Positions 1-8,549 of a stretch of 64,000 nucleotides of DNA are shown here, piece after piece. The position numbers and the translations under genes were made by a program. Each line of letters starts with the position of its first letter. Position 1 is the first letter of the stretch. Source of the DNA: Rhodovulum euryhalinum (GTDB taxonomy: Bacteria; Pseudomonadota; Alphaproteobacteria; Rhodobacterales; Rhodobacteraceae); the NCBI RefSeq assembly GCF_004342445.1, contig NZ_SLWW01000004.1, forward strand, positions 1 through 64,000. The letters are read 5' to 3'. The notes beneath the pieces are model-generated. The model made no database searches. It was not told the DNA's origin and saw nothing but the letters and a program-made list of their open reading frames with translations.

Positions 1-192
1 GCCGAGACGCTGCAGGGCCTGGTCACCCGGTTCCGCCTGCGCCAGGCCCGCACCACAGCCCCGATGGCCGCCCTCCGCCTCGTCGGACCGGAGGCCGGGC
101 CCCCGCGCCCCCGGCAGCCCGAGGCCGAACCCGCCGTCCCGGCCCGGAAAAAGACCGCCGTCAACGACAACGCCCAATGGCAGGACTTCTGA
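1..192 (+). CDS. Methyl-accepting chemotaxis protein, C-terminal end only
   Basis: The reading frame is open from the window edge to a TGA at 190-192, leaving 63 residues. The stretch is a proline/arginine-rich flexible linker that ends in QWQDF. This matches the xWxxF pentapeptide that tethers CheR and CheB to high-abundance chemoreceptors. The receptor body lies outside the window, so the assignment rests on this tail and on cheB and cheD immediately downstream (46 bp gap to cheB). A soluble or membrane receptor of the chemotaxis array is likely. What ligand it senses cannot be told from this fragment. Confidence 0.6.
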   Translation, partial: AETLQGLVTRFRLRQARTTAPMAALRLVGPEAGPPRPRQPEAEPAVPARKKTAVNDNAQWQDF

Positions 193-238
193 GGATGGAC
201 GACGTGAAAAAGTCAGTACAACGGAAGGGGACAGGGCG

Positions 239-1231
239 ATGCGCGTGATGATCGCGGATGCCAACGAACAGGGCCGCCGTCACCTCGCCGCGACCGTTGG
301 CGCGATGCGCGGCGTGACGCTGGGCGCGTGCGCGGCGGATCTGAGCGAAACCTACCATGCCGCGGAAAGCCGTCCGCCGCAGGCTGTCGTTATCGCCGAA
401 AGCCTTGCGCGCCTGCCGGAATTCGAGGTGATGCAGACCCTGTTCCGGGCCCTCAACATCCGCTGTGTCGTGGTCGCCGACACGCCGCTGAGCGGCGAGA
501 GGCTGGTTTCGCGGGCCGGTACGCGGGGGATTCGCGTGACCCATATGGGCGCCTCGCAGGACGAGTTGCGGCAATGCCTGTTCGAGGTCCTGCTCGACCG
601 CCCGGCGGCCGGCGTCGCACGCGACGTGCCGCCGGAGCAGATGAATTTCCAGCCCGGGCGGCTGATCCTGATCGGTGCCTCGACCGGCGGGGTCGACGCG
701 CTGATCCGGGTGCTGTCGGGATTTCCGGCGAACTGTCCGCCCACGCTGATCGTCCAGCATACCAGCGGCACATTCAGTGCGGGTCTGGCGCGGCTGCTGG
801 ACCGCTCGACCGCAGCCCGGGTCGCAGAGGCGCAGGACCGCCAAGCGCTGGCTGCGGGCACGATCCTGCTTGCGCCGGGCAAGGACCACCATCTCGAGAT
901 CGCGCGGGGCGGCGGGTCGCATTGCCGCCTCCAAGAGGGGCCGCCGGTAAGTGGCCACCGTCCGTCTGTCGATGCGCTGTTCCAGTCTGCGGTCCCCGTC
1001 GCTGCGCGGGTGAGTGCCGCGATTCTGACGGGGATGGGCCGGGACGGGGCCGAGGGCATGCTGGCGCTTCATCGGGCCGGCGCCCACACGATCGGCCAGG
1101 ATCAGGCCAGTGCGCTGGTCTATGGCATGCCACGTGCCGCGTTCGAGCTTGGGGGCGTTCGCGAACAGATGCCGATCGACCGGATCGGGGCAGCGCTGCT
1201 TGGCAGCTGCGTGCGGCGGAGCGCGGCATGA
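239..1231 (+). CDS. cheB: Chemotaxis methylesterase CheB with degenerate receiver domain
   Basis: This protein-glutamate methylesterase/deamidase of 330 residues resets chemoreceptor methylation. The C-terminal half holds the catalytic triad: Ser148 in GASTGG, His174 in VQHT and Asp269 in GMGRDG. The N-terminal 115 residues align with a CheY-like receiver, but the phospho-acceptor aspartate is missing: the segment after PQAVVI reads AESL where a TLDVEM-type strand is expected. Phosphorylation by CheA is therefore unlikely to control it in the usual way (inference). The start ATG follows a GGAAGGGGA ribosome site. The stop overlaps the cheD start by 4 bp, so the two are translationally coupled. 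Confidence 0.9.
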   Translation: MRVMIADANEQGRRHLAATVGAMRGVTLGACAADLSETYHAAESRPPQAVVIAESLARLPEFEVMQTLFRALNIRCVVVADTPLSGERLVSRAGTRGIRVTHMGASQDELRQCLFEVLLDRPAAGVARDVPPEQMNFQPGRLILIGASTGGVDALIRVLSGFPANCPPTLIVQHTSGTFSAGLARLLDRSTAARVAEAQDRQALAAGTILLAPGKDHHLEIARGGGSHCRLQEGPPVSGHRPSVDALFQSAVPVAARVSAAILTGMGRDGAEGMLALHRAGAHTIGQDQASALVYGMPRAAFELGGVREQMPIDRIGAALLGSCVRRSAA

Positions 1232-1794
1232 ACATGTTTTCTTCGCCCCAGCGCCCGCCCCAGGACGATTGGCCGACCCGCCGGATCGAACCCGTGATCC
1301 AGGGTGAATTCCGGGTGTCGCGTGATCCCGAGATCGTGCTGTCCACGGTGCTCGGTTCCTGTGTCTCCGCCTGCATTTTCGATCCGCTCGCGCGGGTCGG
1401 CGGCATGAACCATTTCCTGTTGCCAGGCGACGAGGGGTCGAACAAGAGCGAGCTGAAATACGGCGCCATGGCCATGGAACTCCTGATCAACGAATTGCTC
1501 AAGAGCGGGGCGGTGCGCAGCCGGCTGCGGGTCAAGCTGTTCGGGGGCGCACGGGTCAGTGCGGCGTTCACCGATATCGGCGAGAAGAACGTGATCTTCG
1601 CGCGGTCCTACCTGCGGCGAGAGGGGTTCGAGGTCCTCAGCGAAAGCCTTGGGGGGCAACAGGCACGCCGACTGCATTTCCGTCCCGCGACGGGGGCGGC
1701 GCGCCTGGTGATGCTGCCGCCGACCGAGGCGCCGCCCGAACGCCGCGTGCCGCGACCGGTGTCCAAGCAGGATCCGGAGATCACCCTGTTCTGA
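1228..1794 (+). CDS. cheD: Chemoreceptor glutamine deamidase CheD
   Basis: CheD deamidates specific glutamines of chemoreceptors to glutamates and in some species partners CheC. The 188-residue protein has the family signature: catalytic Cys45 in LGSCV and His62 in GGMNHFLLPG, with the downstream KLFGGARV strand. It has a longer basic and proline-rich C-terminal tail than minimal CheD proteins. Its ATG lies inside the cheB stop (ATGA). The three genes at this edge, receptor, cheB and cheD, form one adaptation module. Confidence 0.93.
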   Translation: MNMFSSPQRPPQDDWPTRRIEPVIQGEFRVSRDPEIVLSTVLGSCVSACIFDPLARVGGMNHFLLPGDEGSNKSELKYGAMAMELLINELLKSGAVRSRLRVKLFGGARVSAAFTDIGEKNVIFARSYLRREGFEVLSESLGGQQARRLHFRPATGAARLVMLPPTEAPPERRVPRPVSKQDPEITLF

Positions 1795-1871
1795 TCGCGC
1801 GCCGCAGCGGGATGCGGCCGGGCTGCGGGCGGAATTCGTCCCGGCATGCGCCTGAACGCGCGCGGTGCGGT

Positions 1872-2411
1872 CTATGCCGGTTCCTGCACCGCCATGGCAA
1901 GCCCCGCGGCAAAGGCGTCGCGGTTCAGCCGCTCGAACCTGGCGGGCGTCATCGCCAGCAAGGCGTCCAGCAGCGCCTCTGCCGGGCACGGTGCGGCCAG
2001 CGTGCAAAGCGCGCCGAGCGCGACGATGTTGGTCACCCTGGGGTTACCCAGCCCGCGCGCGGTTTCGGTGAACGGCAGGGCAATGGTACGGAAATCGCCC
2101 CGGGGCGGGTCGGGCACGCGCTCGGCATCGGCCAGCACGACCGCGCCCTGGTGCAGCAGATGGGTCGAGACGGTGGCCGCCGCCGCGTCAAGGATCAGCA
2201 GATAGTCGACCCGGCGGGCGAGCGGGAAAGCCGCCTCGCCGTCGCTGATGACCAGATCGGACCGGCTGAGTCCGCCGCGCGACACCGGTTCATAGGCGTT
2301 CGACTGCGCCACGTGGCGACCCTGCCGGGCCAGCGCCGCGGCGAGGATGCGCGCCGACAGCAGCAGGCCCTGCCCGCCGCTGCCCGAGAAGCGGATCTCC
2401 ATATGCGCCAT
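1872..2411 (-). CDS. 2-oxoacid:ferredoxin oxidoreductase, gamma subunit
   Basis: A 179-residue gamma-type subunit of the pyruvate/2-oxoglutarate ferredoxin oxidoreductase superfamily. It begins with the GSGGQG loop and has the conserved NAYEP-SRGG-S segment and the LGNPRVTNIVALGAL region typical of these subunits. The gamma subunit helps hold CoA and the alpha/beta pair together. The ATG at 2411 overlaps the TGA of the upstream beta gene by 1 bp; a GTG one codon earlier is possible. It is the last gene of the minus-strand operon that starts at dctP. The gap to the convergent cheD is 77 bp. Confidence 0.85.
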   Translation of the reverse strand: MAHMEIRFSGSGGQGLLLSARILAAALARQGRHVAQSNAYEPVSRGGLSRSDLVISDGEAAFPLARRVDYLLILDAAAATVSTHLLHQGAVVLADAERVPDPPRGDFRTIALPFTETARGLGNPRVTNIVALGALCTLAAPCPAEALLDALLAMTPARFERLNRDAFAAGLAMAVQEPA

Positions 2412-3259
2412 CACGCGTCCCCCTTTTCGCCGTGAAGTCCCGCCGCCATCGTCCGGTAGGCGGCGCCGTATTCCGGCCGGTCGTTGCGCGCGATGACCCC
2501 GGTGCGCAGGTGGTTCGGGCGGAACGGCACGTCGACCGTGTTGCGATAGGCGAAGGGACGCATTTCGCTTTTCTTGGCCAGCATCATCTCGGGCGAGGCG
2601 CCGAGATCGTTCTTGCGGCCATAGATTTCGGTGCAGTCCGATAGCACCTCGACGAAGGAAAAGCCGGGATGGGCCAGCGCCTGTTTCAGCAGGTCGCGCA
2701 GCGCCAGTACCTGCATCGTGACCTCGCGCCCGACAAAGCCCGCCCCCGCCGCGGTCGCCAGCGCGCAGGCGTCGAAGGTGGGCTCGCTGTTGCCCATCGG
2801 CGTGGTCGAGGTGTAGCGGCCGCCGGAGGTGGTGGGCGACACCTGCCCGCCGGTCATGCCGTAGATTTCATTGTTCAGCATGACGCAGGTGATGTCGAGG
2901 TTGCGCCGCGCCGCGTGGATCAGGTGGTTGCCGCCGATCGCCAGGCAGTCGCCGTCGCCGGTGATGACGACCACGGTCAGATCGGGGCGGGCGAGTTTCA
3001 GCCCGGTGGCAAAGGTCAGCGGCCGGCCATGGGTGGTGTGGAAGGTGTTGGCGTCGATATAGGCCGACAGCCTTCCCGAACAGCCGATGCCCGAGACCAC
3101 GGCCAGCTTGTCCTTGTCGATGCCCTGTTCGTGCAGCGCCCAGACAAGGGCGCGCAGCGCGATCCCGTGCCCGCAGCCGGGGCACAGGAAATGCGGCATC
3201 TGATCCTGCCGGATCCAGTCGTTCACGTCGAAGGCGGTGGCGTCGGCGGTGTCCTTCAT
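2411..3259 (-). CDS. korB: 2-oxoacid:ferredoxin oxidoreductase, beta subunit (thiamine diphosphate-binding)
   Basis: The 282-residue protein is the ThDP-binding catalytic subunit of a KOR/VOR-type enzyme, which converts a 2-oxoacid plus CoA to acyl-CoA, CO2 and reduced ferredoxin. It has the CPGCGHG motif near residues 26-32 and the ThDP motif GDGD followed by LNNEIYGMTGGQ. Known family members use 2-oxoglutarate, branched-chain or aryl 2-oxoacids; the sequence alone does not settle the substrate. The start codon overlaps the stop of korA by 4 bp. No dedicated ferredoxin (delta) subunit gene lies beside it, so electron transfer may use the ferredoxin domain fused to IorB. Confidence 0.88.
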   Translation of the reverse strand: MKDTADATAFDVNDWIRQDQMPHFLCPGCGHGIALRALVWALHEQGIDKDKLAVVSGIGCSGRLSAYIDANTFHTTHGRPLTFATGLKLARPDLTVVVITGDGDCLAIGGNHLIHAARRNLDITCVMLNNEIYGMTGGQVSPTTSGGRYTSTTPMGNSEPTFDACALATAAGAGFVGREVTMQVLALRDLLKQALAHPGFSFVEVLSDCTEIYGRKNDLGASPEMMLAKKSEMRPFAYRNTVDVPFRPNHLRTGVIARNDRPEYGAAYRTMAAGLHGEKGDA

Positions 3260-4398
3260 TTCAGCGCCTCCCGCGCGCGGTCCGCGATGTCGTCGGGGGT
3301 GATCGGCTGGCCGTCGATCCGGTTCAGCCGCAGGGCGGGGGCGCGGCCTGCCAGCACGCGCTCGACTTCCAGCACCAGCTGGCCCTGATTCATCTCGGGC
3401 ACCAGCACCGCCTTTGCGCCCGATCGGGCGACGGTTTCGCGCAGCGCCTCTTCGGGGAAGGGCCACAGCGTGACAGGGCGGAACAGCCCGATCTTCAGCC
3501 CCTCGGCCCGCAGGTCGCGCACCGCCTGACGCGCGGCGCGGGCGGAGATGCCGATGGCCACGATCAGCAGATCGGAATCTTCGGCGTCCTGCACCTGCCA
3601 GCTTTCGATCCGCTCGCGGTGGTGCACCAGCTTGTCGGTGGTCCGTGTCACGGCAGCGGTTGCAACCTCGGGCACCTGCGTCGGGAAGCCGCCCGGCGCA
3701 TGGGTCAGGCCGGTGCAATGGGCGCGGTAGCCGTCGCCGGGCCGCGGCATGGGCGGGATCAGATCGTCCGTCACCGCATAGGGCTGGAATCCCTCGCGCG
3801 GGCCGGTGGCGAAGCTGCGCCAGACCTCCGGCGCCTCGGGCACCGCGGCGAGGTCGACGGTCTCGGTCAGATGGCCGATTACCTCGTCCAGTAGCACCAC
3901 GACCGGCACCCGCAGGGTTTCCGAGAGTTCGACCGCGCGGATGGTCTCGGAATAGGCCTCGGCGACCGAGGCCGGCGCCAGCACGATGATTGCGTGATCG
4001 CCATGGGTGCCCCAGCGCGCCTGCATGATGTCCCCCTGCGCGGGCCGCGTGGGCATCCCCGTCGACGGCCCCCCGCGCATCACGTTGACGATCACGCAGG
4101 GGATCTCGGCGCCGCAGGCATAGCCCAGATTTTCCTGTTTCAGCGAGAAACCGGGGCCCGAGGTCGCGGTCATCGCCTTGACGCCGCCCATCGAGGCGCC
4201 GATCACCGCGCCCATGGACGCGATCTCGTCCTCCATCTGGATGAAGGTGCCGCCGACCCTGGGCAACTCGCGCGCCATCACCTCGGCCACTTCCGAGGAC
4301 GGCGTGATCGGGTAGCCCGCGAAAAAGCGGCAGCCGGCGCGGATCGCGCCCAGCGCGCAGGCCTCGTTGCCTTCGAGATTGCGGAGCGTGGCGGTCAT
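3256..4398 (-). CDS. korA: 2-oxoacid:ferredoxin oxidoreductase, alpha subunit
   Basis: The 380-residue alpha subunit has the pyrimidine-binding domain with GYPITPSSEV, QMEDEIASMGAVIGAS and the TATSGPGFSLK loop, all characteristic of KorA/VorB proteins. The last third is the transketolase C-terminal-like domain. It pairs with the beta subunit encoded just downstream to form the ThDP active site. The ATG overlaps the TGA of the preceding iorB gene by 4 bp, so the KOR-like genes are translationally coupled to the IOR-like genes. This coupling is the main argument that both sets act together. Confidence 0.88.
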   Translation of the reverse strand: MTATLRNLEGNEACALGAIRAGCRFFAGYPITPSSEVAEVMARELPRVGGTFIQMEDEIASMGAVIGASMGGVKAMTATSGPGFSLKQENLGYACGAEIPCVIVNVMRGGPSTGMPTRPAQGDIMQARWGTHGDHAIIVLAPASVAEAYSETIRAVELSETLRVPVVVLLDEVIGHLTETVDLAAVPEAPEVWRSFATGPREGFQPYAVTDDLIPPMPRPGDGYRAHCTGLTHAPGGFPTQVPEVATAAVTRTTDKLVHHRERIESWQVQDAEDSDLLIVAIGISARAARQAVRDLRAEGLKIGLFRPVTLWPFPEEALRETVARSGAKAVLVPEMNQGQLVLEVERVLAGRAPALRLNRIDGQPITPDDIADRAREALK

Positions 4399-5288
4399 TC
4401 TGCGGCCTCCGTGACGGGAATGTTGGTGACCCGGATGGCCTGGTCGGGGCAGAGCCAGGCGCAAAGCTGGCAGCCGGTGCACAGATCGGGCAGCGCCAGT
4501 TCGGCCTTGAGCAGGTCGTTCAGCCGCAAACAGCGTTCGGGGCACATTTTCACGCAGATGTCGCAGCCCTTGCACCATTCCTCGGTGATTTCGAGGATGG
4601 TGTCGACCTGCGGGTGGTGCATCTCGGAATGGGCCTTGTGCAGGCCGCTGGCGGTCACGTCTATGCGTTTCTCGCCGCCCATCGCCCAGGCGCGGCCCTC
4701 GGCAAAGGCGGCGCGGTTGGCCTCGACCGATTTCGCGGGGACGGTCGCGGCGATGATCTCGACCCAGGCCTCTTCGGGGAAGTCGAGCACGGTCGACAAT
4801 GCCCCCAAGAGCACCGTGTTCGAGGCCCGCGCGTTGCCCAGGTTGGCGGCCATGCCGGTCGCGTCCATCACATAGCCCGCATGGACCTGCTCGATGATCT
4901 CCTCGGGCGTCTGGGGGGCATAGGCGGGCTCCGCCCCCCGCTTGCGGTTGCGGCAGGCAAACGGCGGCACGATCTTCTGGCAATCCGCGATGAAGGTGCC
5001 GGTATCGGGTTTCAGGTGCTTGAGCCAGCGCAGGCCCTCGGCCCATTCCAGCGCCACCAGGATATCCACCTCGCCCTCGGGGATGGTCGGCGACCAGACC
5101 TTGGGGCCAAAGCGGACATGGCTGAACACGCCGCCGCCGCGCTTGGCCATGCCGTGGACCTCGGACTGTTTCACGTCATGTCCGTCGGCCTGGCAAAGCT
5201 GCGCCAGCACCTTGGAGACCATGATGACGCCCTGACCGCCGACGCCGACGATCAGCACGTTCATCGTGCGGTTCGATTTGTCGCCCAT
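4395..5288 (-). CDS. iorB: Indolepyruvate oxidoreductase beta (gamma-type) subunit fused to a 2x[4Fe-4S] ferredoxin domain
   Basis: The first 190 or so residues are an IorB-type gamma domain (GVGGQGVIM near the N-terminus, then SEVHGMAKRGG). The last 60 residues are a bacterial-type ferredoxin with two clusters: CKGCDICVKMCP and CTGCQLCAWLCP. Ordinary IorB proteins lack this extension, which resembles the delta subunit (KorD/PorD) of related oxidoreductases. The protein of 297 residues could therefore accept electrons from both the IorA and the KorAB centres (inference). The ATG used here is 9 bp after the iorA stop; an internal ATG at 5264 would give a conventional N-terminus. Confidence 0.87.
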   Translation of the reverse strand: MGDKSNRTMNVLIVGVGGQGVIMVSKVLAQLCQADGHDVKQSEVHGMAKRGGGVFSHVRFGPKVWSPTIPEGEVDILVALEWAEGLRWLKHLKPDTGTFIADCQKIVPPFACRNRKRGAEPAYAPQTPEEIIEQVHAGYVMDATGMAANLGNARASNTVLLGALSTVLDFPEEAWVEIIAATVPAKSVEANRAAFAEGRAWAMGGEKRIDVTASGLHKAHSEMHHPQVDTILEITEEWCKGCDICVKMCPERCLRLNDLLKAELALPDLCTGCQLCAWLCPDQAIRVTNIPVTEAAE

Positions 5289-5297
5289 GTCGTGCCC

Positions 5298-7109
5298 CTA
5301 CTGGATCGGCCGGATGCTGTGCGTGGTGCACAGTTGCGCGCAGAGGCTGCATCCGATGCAGGCCTCGGGGTCGATCCGGACCTTGTGGCGCCCCTCGTGC
5401 CAGCCCTCGGACCAGGTGATCGCCGGGCAGCCCAGATTCATGCAGGCCTGGCAGGCGATGCAGCTTTCCTGCTCCACCTCCATCGCCGGGCCCTTGATCC
5501 GCACCGGGTCCAGCACGCAGGGCCGGTCGGAAATCACGACCGACACGCCCTTGTGCGCCATCGCCTCGCGCAGCGTGCGCTGCATGCTGGCGGTGTCGTA
5601 GCTGTCGACCTTCTGCACCCATTTGACGCCGAGCGATTTCACCAGTTCCATGAAATCGATCCGGGGGGCGGGATCGCCCCGCAGCGTCTTGCCGGTGCCG
5701 GGATGGTCCTGTCCGCCGGTCATCGCGGTGATGTGGTTGTCGAGCAGGAAGACGGTGATGTCGGCGCCGTTATAGACCGCGTCGATCAGTGGCGGGATCC
5801 CGGAATGAAGGAAGGTGGAATCGCCGATCGTGGCGACGATCGGTTTCGTTTCGGTCCCCGCCTTGGCCATGCCCACCGCGTTGGCGATGGACGACCCCAT
5901 CGAGACGCAGGTATCGATGGACTTCAGCGGTTCCACCACCGCCAGCGTGTAGCAGCCGATATCGCCCGCCACCCGCGCATCCAGCGCCCTGAGCGCCATG
6001 TAGCAGGCCGCGTGCGGGCAGCCCGCGCACAGCACCGGCGGGCGGATCATCGGCGCGAACTCGAACGGCGCGGCGTTCACGCGCGGCGTCATCAACCCCG
6101 CGCGCGCCAGCCCGTCATGCACCACCTCGGGCGAGAACTCGCCCGCGCGCGGGAAGAACGCCTTGCCCTCGCAGGGGATGCCCATGGCCTTGAGCGCATC
6201 CTCGATCAGGGGCTCCAGCTCCTCGACGACGATCACGCGGTCCACCGAGGCCGCGAAGTCGTGCAGCAGACGGTCGGGCAGGGGCCAGGTCACGCCCAGT
6301 TTCAGCACCGTGGCGTCGGGCATGACCTCCTTCACATAGGTATAGGGGATGCCAGAAGTGATGATGCCGACGCGGGTGTCGCCCGGCTCGACCCGGTTCA
6401 GCGGGGTGTCGTTCAGCCAATCCTTCAGCCGCCGCTCGCGTTCCAGCACCACCCCGTGCTGCATCCGGGCATGGGCCGGGATCATCACGTTCTTTTTCGG
6501 GTTCTCGTTGAAGTGCCGCTCCGCGGGTTCCTCGCGGCTGCCCATCACCACCGTGCTGCGGGTATGCGACAGCCGCGTGGTCGAGCGCACGAACACGGGC
6601 GTGTCGAACCGTTCGGAGATGTCGAAGGCAAGGCGGGTGAGCTCCAGCGCCTCCTGCCCGTCGCTGGGTTCCAGCACCGGCACCTGGGCAAAGCGGGCAT
6701 AGATCCGGCTGTCCTGTTCGTTCTGCGAGGAATGGATGCCGGGATCGTCGCAGATCGCGATCACCAGCCCGCCATTGACCCCGATATAGGAGAACGACAT
6801 CAGCGCGTCGGCGGCCACGTTCAGCCCCACATGCTTCATCGCCGTGAAGGCGCGCACCCCGGCGAAGCTGGCGCCGATGGCGACATCCATCGCGGTCTTT
6901 TCGTTGGTGGACCACTGAGCGTGGATGTCGGACGCGGGGTAGGTCGCGATGTTTTCCAGGATCTCGGTCGACGGTGTGCCGGGATAGGCGGCTGCGACCT
7001 TTGCGCCGGCCTCCCACACCCCGCGGGCGATGGCCTCGTTGCCGGTCAACGGACGCGCGGCGCCCGCGAGGATGGGGTCGGCGGCGGTCTGCCGCAAGGC
7101 TTCGGTCAT
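5298..7109 (-). CDS. iorA: Indolepyruvate ferredoxin oxidoreductase alpha subunit
   Basis: IorA oxidatively decarboxylates aryl-pyruvates (indolepyruvate, phenylpyruvate) to aryl-acetyl-CoA with ferredoxin as acceptor. The 603-residue protein has the fused architecture of the family: N-terminal pyrimidine domain (TGNEAIARG, AYPGTPSTEI), a central domain, a ThDP domain with CAGCPHA, GDSTF and LLDNHITAMTGGQ, and a C-terminal ferredoxin with CIACQACMNLGCP and CIGCSLCAQLC. It is preceded by a 96-bp gap after dctM that holds an AT-rich patch, so a secondary promoter is possible. Neighbouring phenylacetate-CoA ligase and thioesterase genes support aryl-acid substrates. Confidence 0.92.
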   Translation of the reverse strand: MTEALRQTAADPILAGAARPLTGNEAIARGVWEAGAKVAAAYPGTPSTEILENIATYPASDIHAQWSTNEKTAMDVAIGASFAGVRAFTAMKHVGLNVAADALMSFSYIGVNGGLVIAICDDPGIHSSQNEQDSRIYARFAQVPVLEPSDGQEALELTRLAFDISERFDTPVFVRSTTRLSHTRSTVVMGSREEPAERHFNENPKKNVMIPAHARMQHGVVLERERRLKDWLNDTPLNRVEPGDTRVGIITSGIPYTYVKEVMPDATVLKLGVTWPLPDRLLHDFAASVDRVIVVEELEPLIEDALKAMGIPCEGKAFFPRAGEFSPEVVHDGLARAGLMTPRVNAAPFEFAPMIRPPVLCAGCPHAACYMALRALDARVAGDIGCYTLAVVEPLKSIDTCVSMGSSIANAVGMAKAGTETKPIVATIGDSTFLHSGIPPLIDAVYNGADITVFLLDNHITAMTGGQDHPGTGKTLRGDPAPRIDFMELVKSLGVKWVQKVDSYDTASMQRTLREAMAHKGVSVVISDRPCVLDPVRIKGPAMEVEQESCIACQACMNLGCPAITWSEGWHEGRHKVRIDPEACIGCSLCAQLCTTHSIRPIQ

Positions 7110-7205
7110 GGCTTTGTGTCCTGGGTCGCGCGTGCTGCCTAAGAAAGTTACGACGGTTCTAGTGATCGGGCAATTTTATAACACGGCGCGGATTGCCGCA
7201 TCCTG

Positions 7206-8549
7206 TCAGTTCCCCATCTGGTTCGGCAGCACCAGCACCAGCCAGGGCACCGCCACGATCAGCGCCAGACGGAAGATGTCGGCCACCCAGAAGGGCGTCA
7301 CGCCGCGAAAGATGGTGCCGGTCGACACGTCCCCGACCACCCCGCGCAGCACGAAGACGTTCAGGCCCACCGGCGGCGTGATCAGGCTGATCTCGGTCAC
7401 CACCACGACGACGATGCCGAACCACACCGGGTCGTAGCCGAGCGACACCACCAGCGGAAAGAAGATCGGCACCGTCAACAGCAGCATAGACAGGCTTTCG
7501 AACACGCAGCCGAGCAACAGGTAGATCACGAGGATCATCAGCATGACCGTGGCGGGCGCGAGGCCAAAGCCGGTCACGACGCCCAGCAGCGCCTCGGGCA
7601 AACCGGCGAGGTTGACGAAGTTCGAGAATATCTGCGCCCCGATCAGCACCGCGAACAGGCTGGTCGCGGTCATGGCCGATTCCTTCAGCACCTCGAAGGT
7701 CGAGCGGATCGTCAGCCCGCCGCGCGCCAGCGCGATCAGGAAGGCACCCATCGCCCCCATGCCCGCGGCCTCGGTCGGCGAGAAGGTCAGGTTCAGGGGC
7801 GCCACGTCGAACAGCCCGTAGAGCCCCCCGATCACCAGCACGAACAACAGCAGCACCGCCCAGATGGACCTGAGCGCCCGCAGCCGCTCTGCCCACGGTG
7901 CGCGGGGGCCGGCGGGCCCTGCCTCGGGGCGGCGGAACACCACCCAGCGCACGGCGAATAGGTAGAACAGGATGCCGAGCGCGCCGGGAAGGATGCCCGC
8001 GATGAACAGCTTGCCGATCGAGGTCTCGGTCAGGAGCCCGTAGATCACCAGGATCACCGAGGGCGGGATCAGGATGCCCAGCGTTCCCCCCGCCGCGATC
8101 GAGGCGGTCGACAGGCTGTCGGCATAGCCATAGCGGCGCATCTCGGGCATGGCGACCTTGGACATGGTCGCGGCGGTGGCCAGCGACGAGCCGCAGATCG
8201 CCGAGAACCCGCCGCAGGCCGCCACGGTCGCCATCGCCAGCCCGCCGCGGAAATGGCCGAGAAAGACATGCGACACAGCGTAAAGTTCGCGCGCCAGCCC
8301 GCCCTTGTTCACGAACAGGCCCATCAGGATGAACAGCGGGATGACGGACAGCCCGTAATCCTGCGCGGTGTCGGTGATCTGGCGGCCCACCATCGACAGC
8401 GCCGCGTTCAGTCCGCGTTCGTCGAAGATCGACCCGCCGCGCGCATGGGCATAGCCGAAGGTGCCGACCAGCCCCATTGCAAAGACGATGGGCATCCGCA
8501 TCAGCACCAGCACAAGAACCAGTGCGAATCCGACCAGTGCCGCGGTCAT
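7206..8549 (-). CDS. TRAP transporter large permease (DctM family)
   Basis: A 447-residue, very hydrophobic protein with about a dozen predicted membrane segments, matching the DctM large permease of TRAP transporters. It carries family features such as GKLFIAGILPG and a C-terminal PPVGLNVFVL loop. TRAP systems import organic acids using an ion gradient and a periplasmic binding protein. The ATG overlaps the stop of the small permease gene by 4 bp. Its place directly before iorA suggests import of the 2-oxoacid or aryl acid used by the oxidoreductases, which is an inference from context. Confidence 0.92.
   Translation of the reverse strand: MTAALVGFALVLVLVLMRMPIVFAMGLVGTFGYAHARGGSIFDERGLNAALSMVGRQITDTAQDYGLSVIPLFILMGLFVNKGGLARELYAVSHVFLGHFRGGLAMATVAACGGFSAICGSSLATAATMSKVAMPEMRRYGYADSLSTASIAAGGTLGILIPPSVILVIYGLLTETSIGKLFIAGILPGALGILFYLFAVRWVVFRRPEAGPAGPRAPWAERLRALRSIWAVLLLFVLVIGGLYGLFDVAPLNLTFSPTEAAGMGAMGAFLIALARGGLTIRSTFEVLKESAMTATSLFAVLIGAQIFSNFVNLAGLPEALLGVVTGFGLAPATVMLMILVIYLLLGCVFESLSMLLLTVPIFFPLVVSLGYDPVWFGIVVVVVTEISLITPPVGLNVFVLRGVVGDVSTGTIFRGVTPFWVADIFRLALIVAVPWLVLVLPNQMGN

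Noticed and set aside
4614-7142. 842-codon open frame on the plus strand
   Set aside because: Antisense shadow of iorB and iorA, whose motifs are unambiguous on the other strand.
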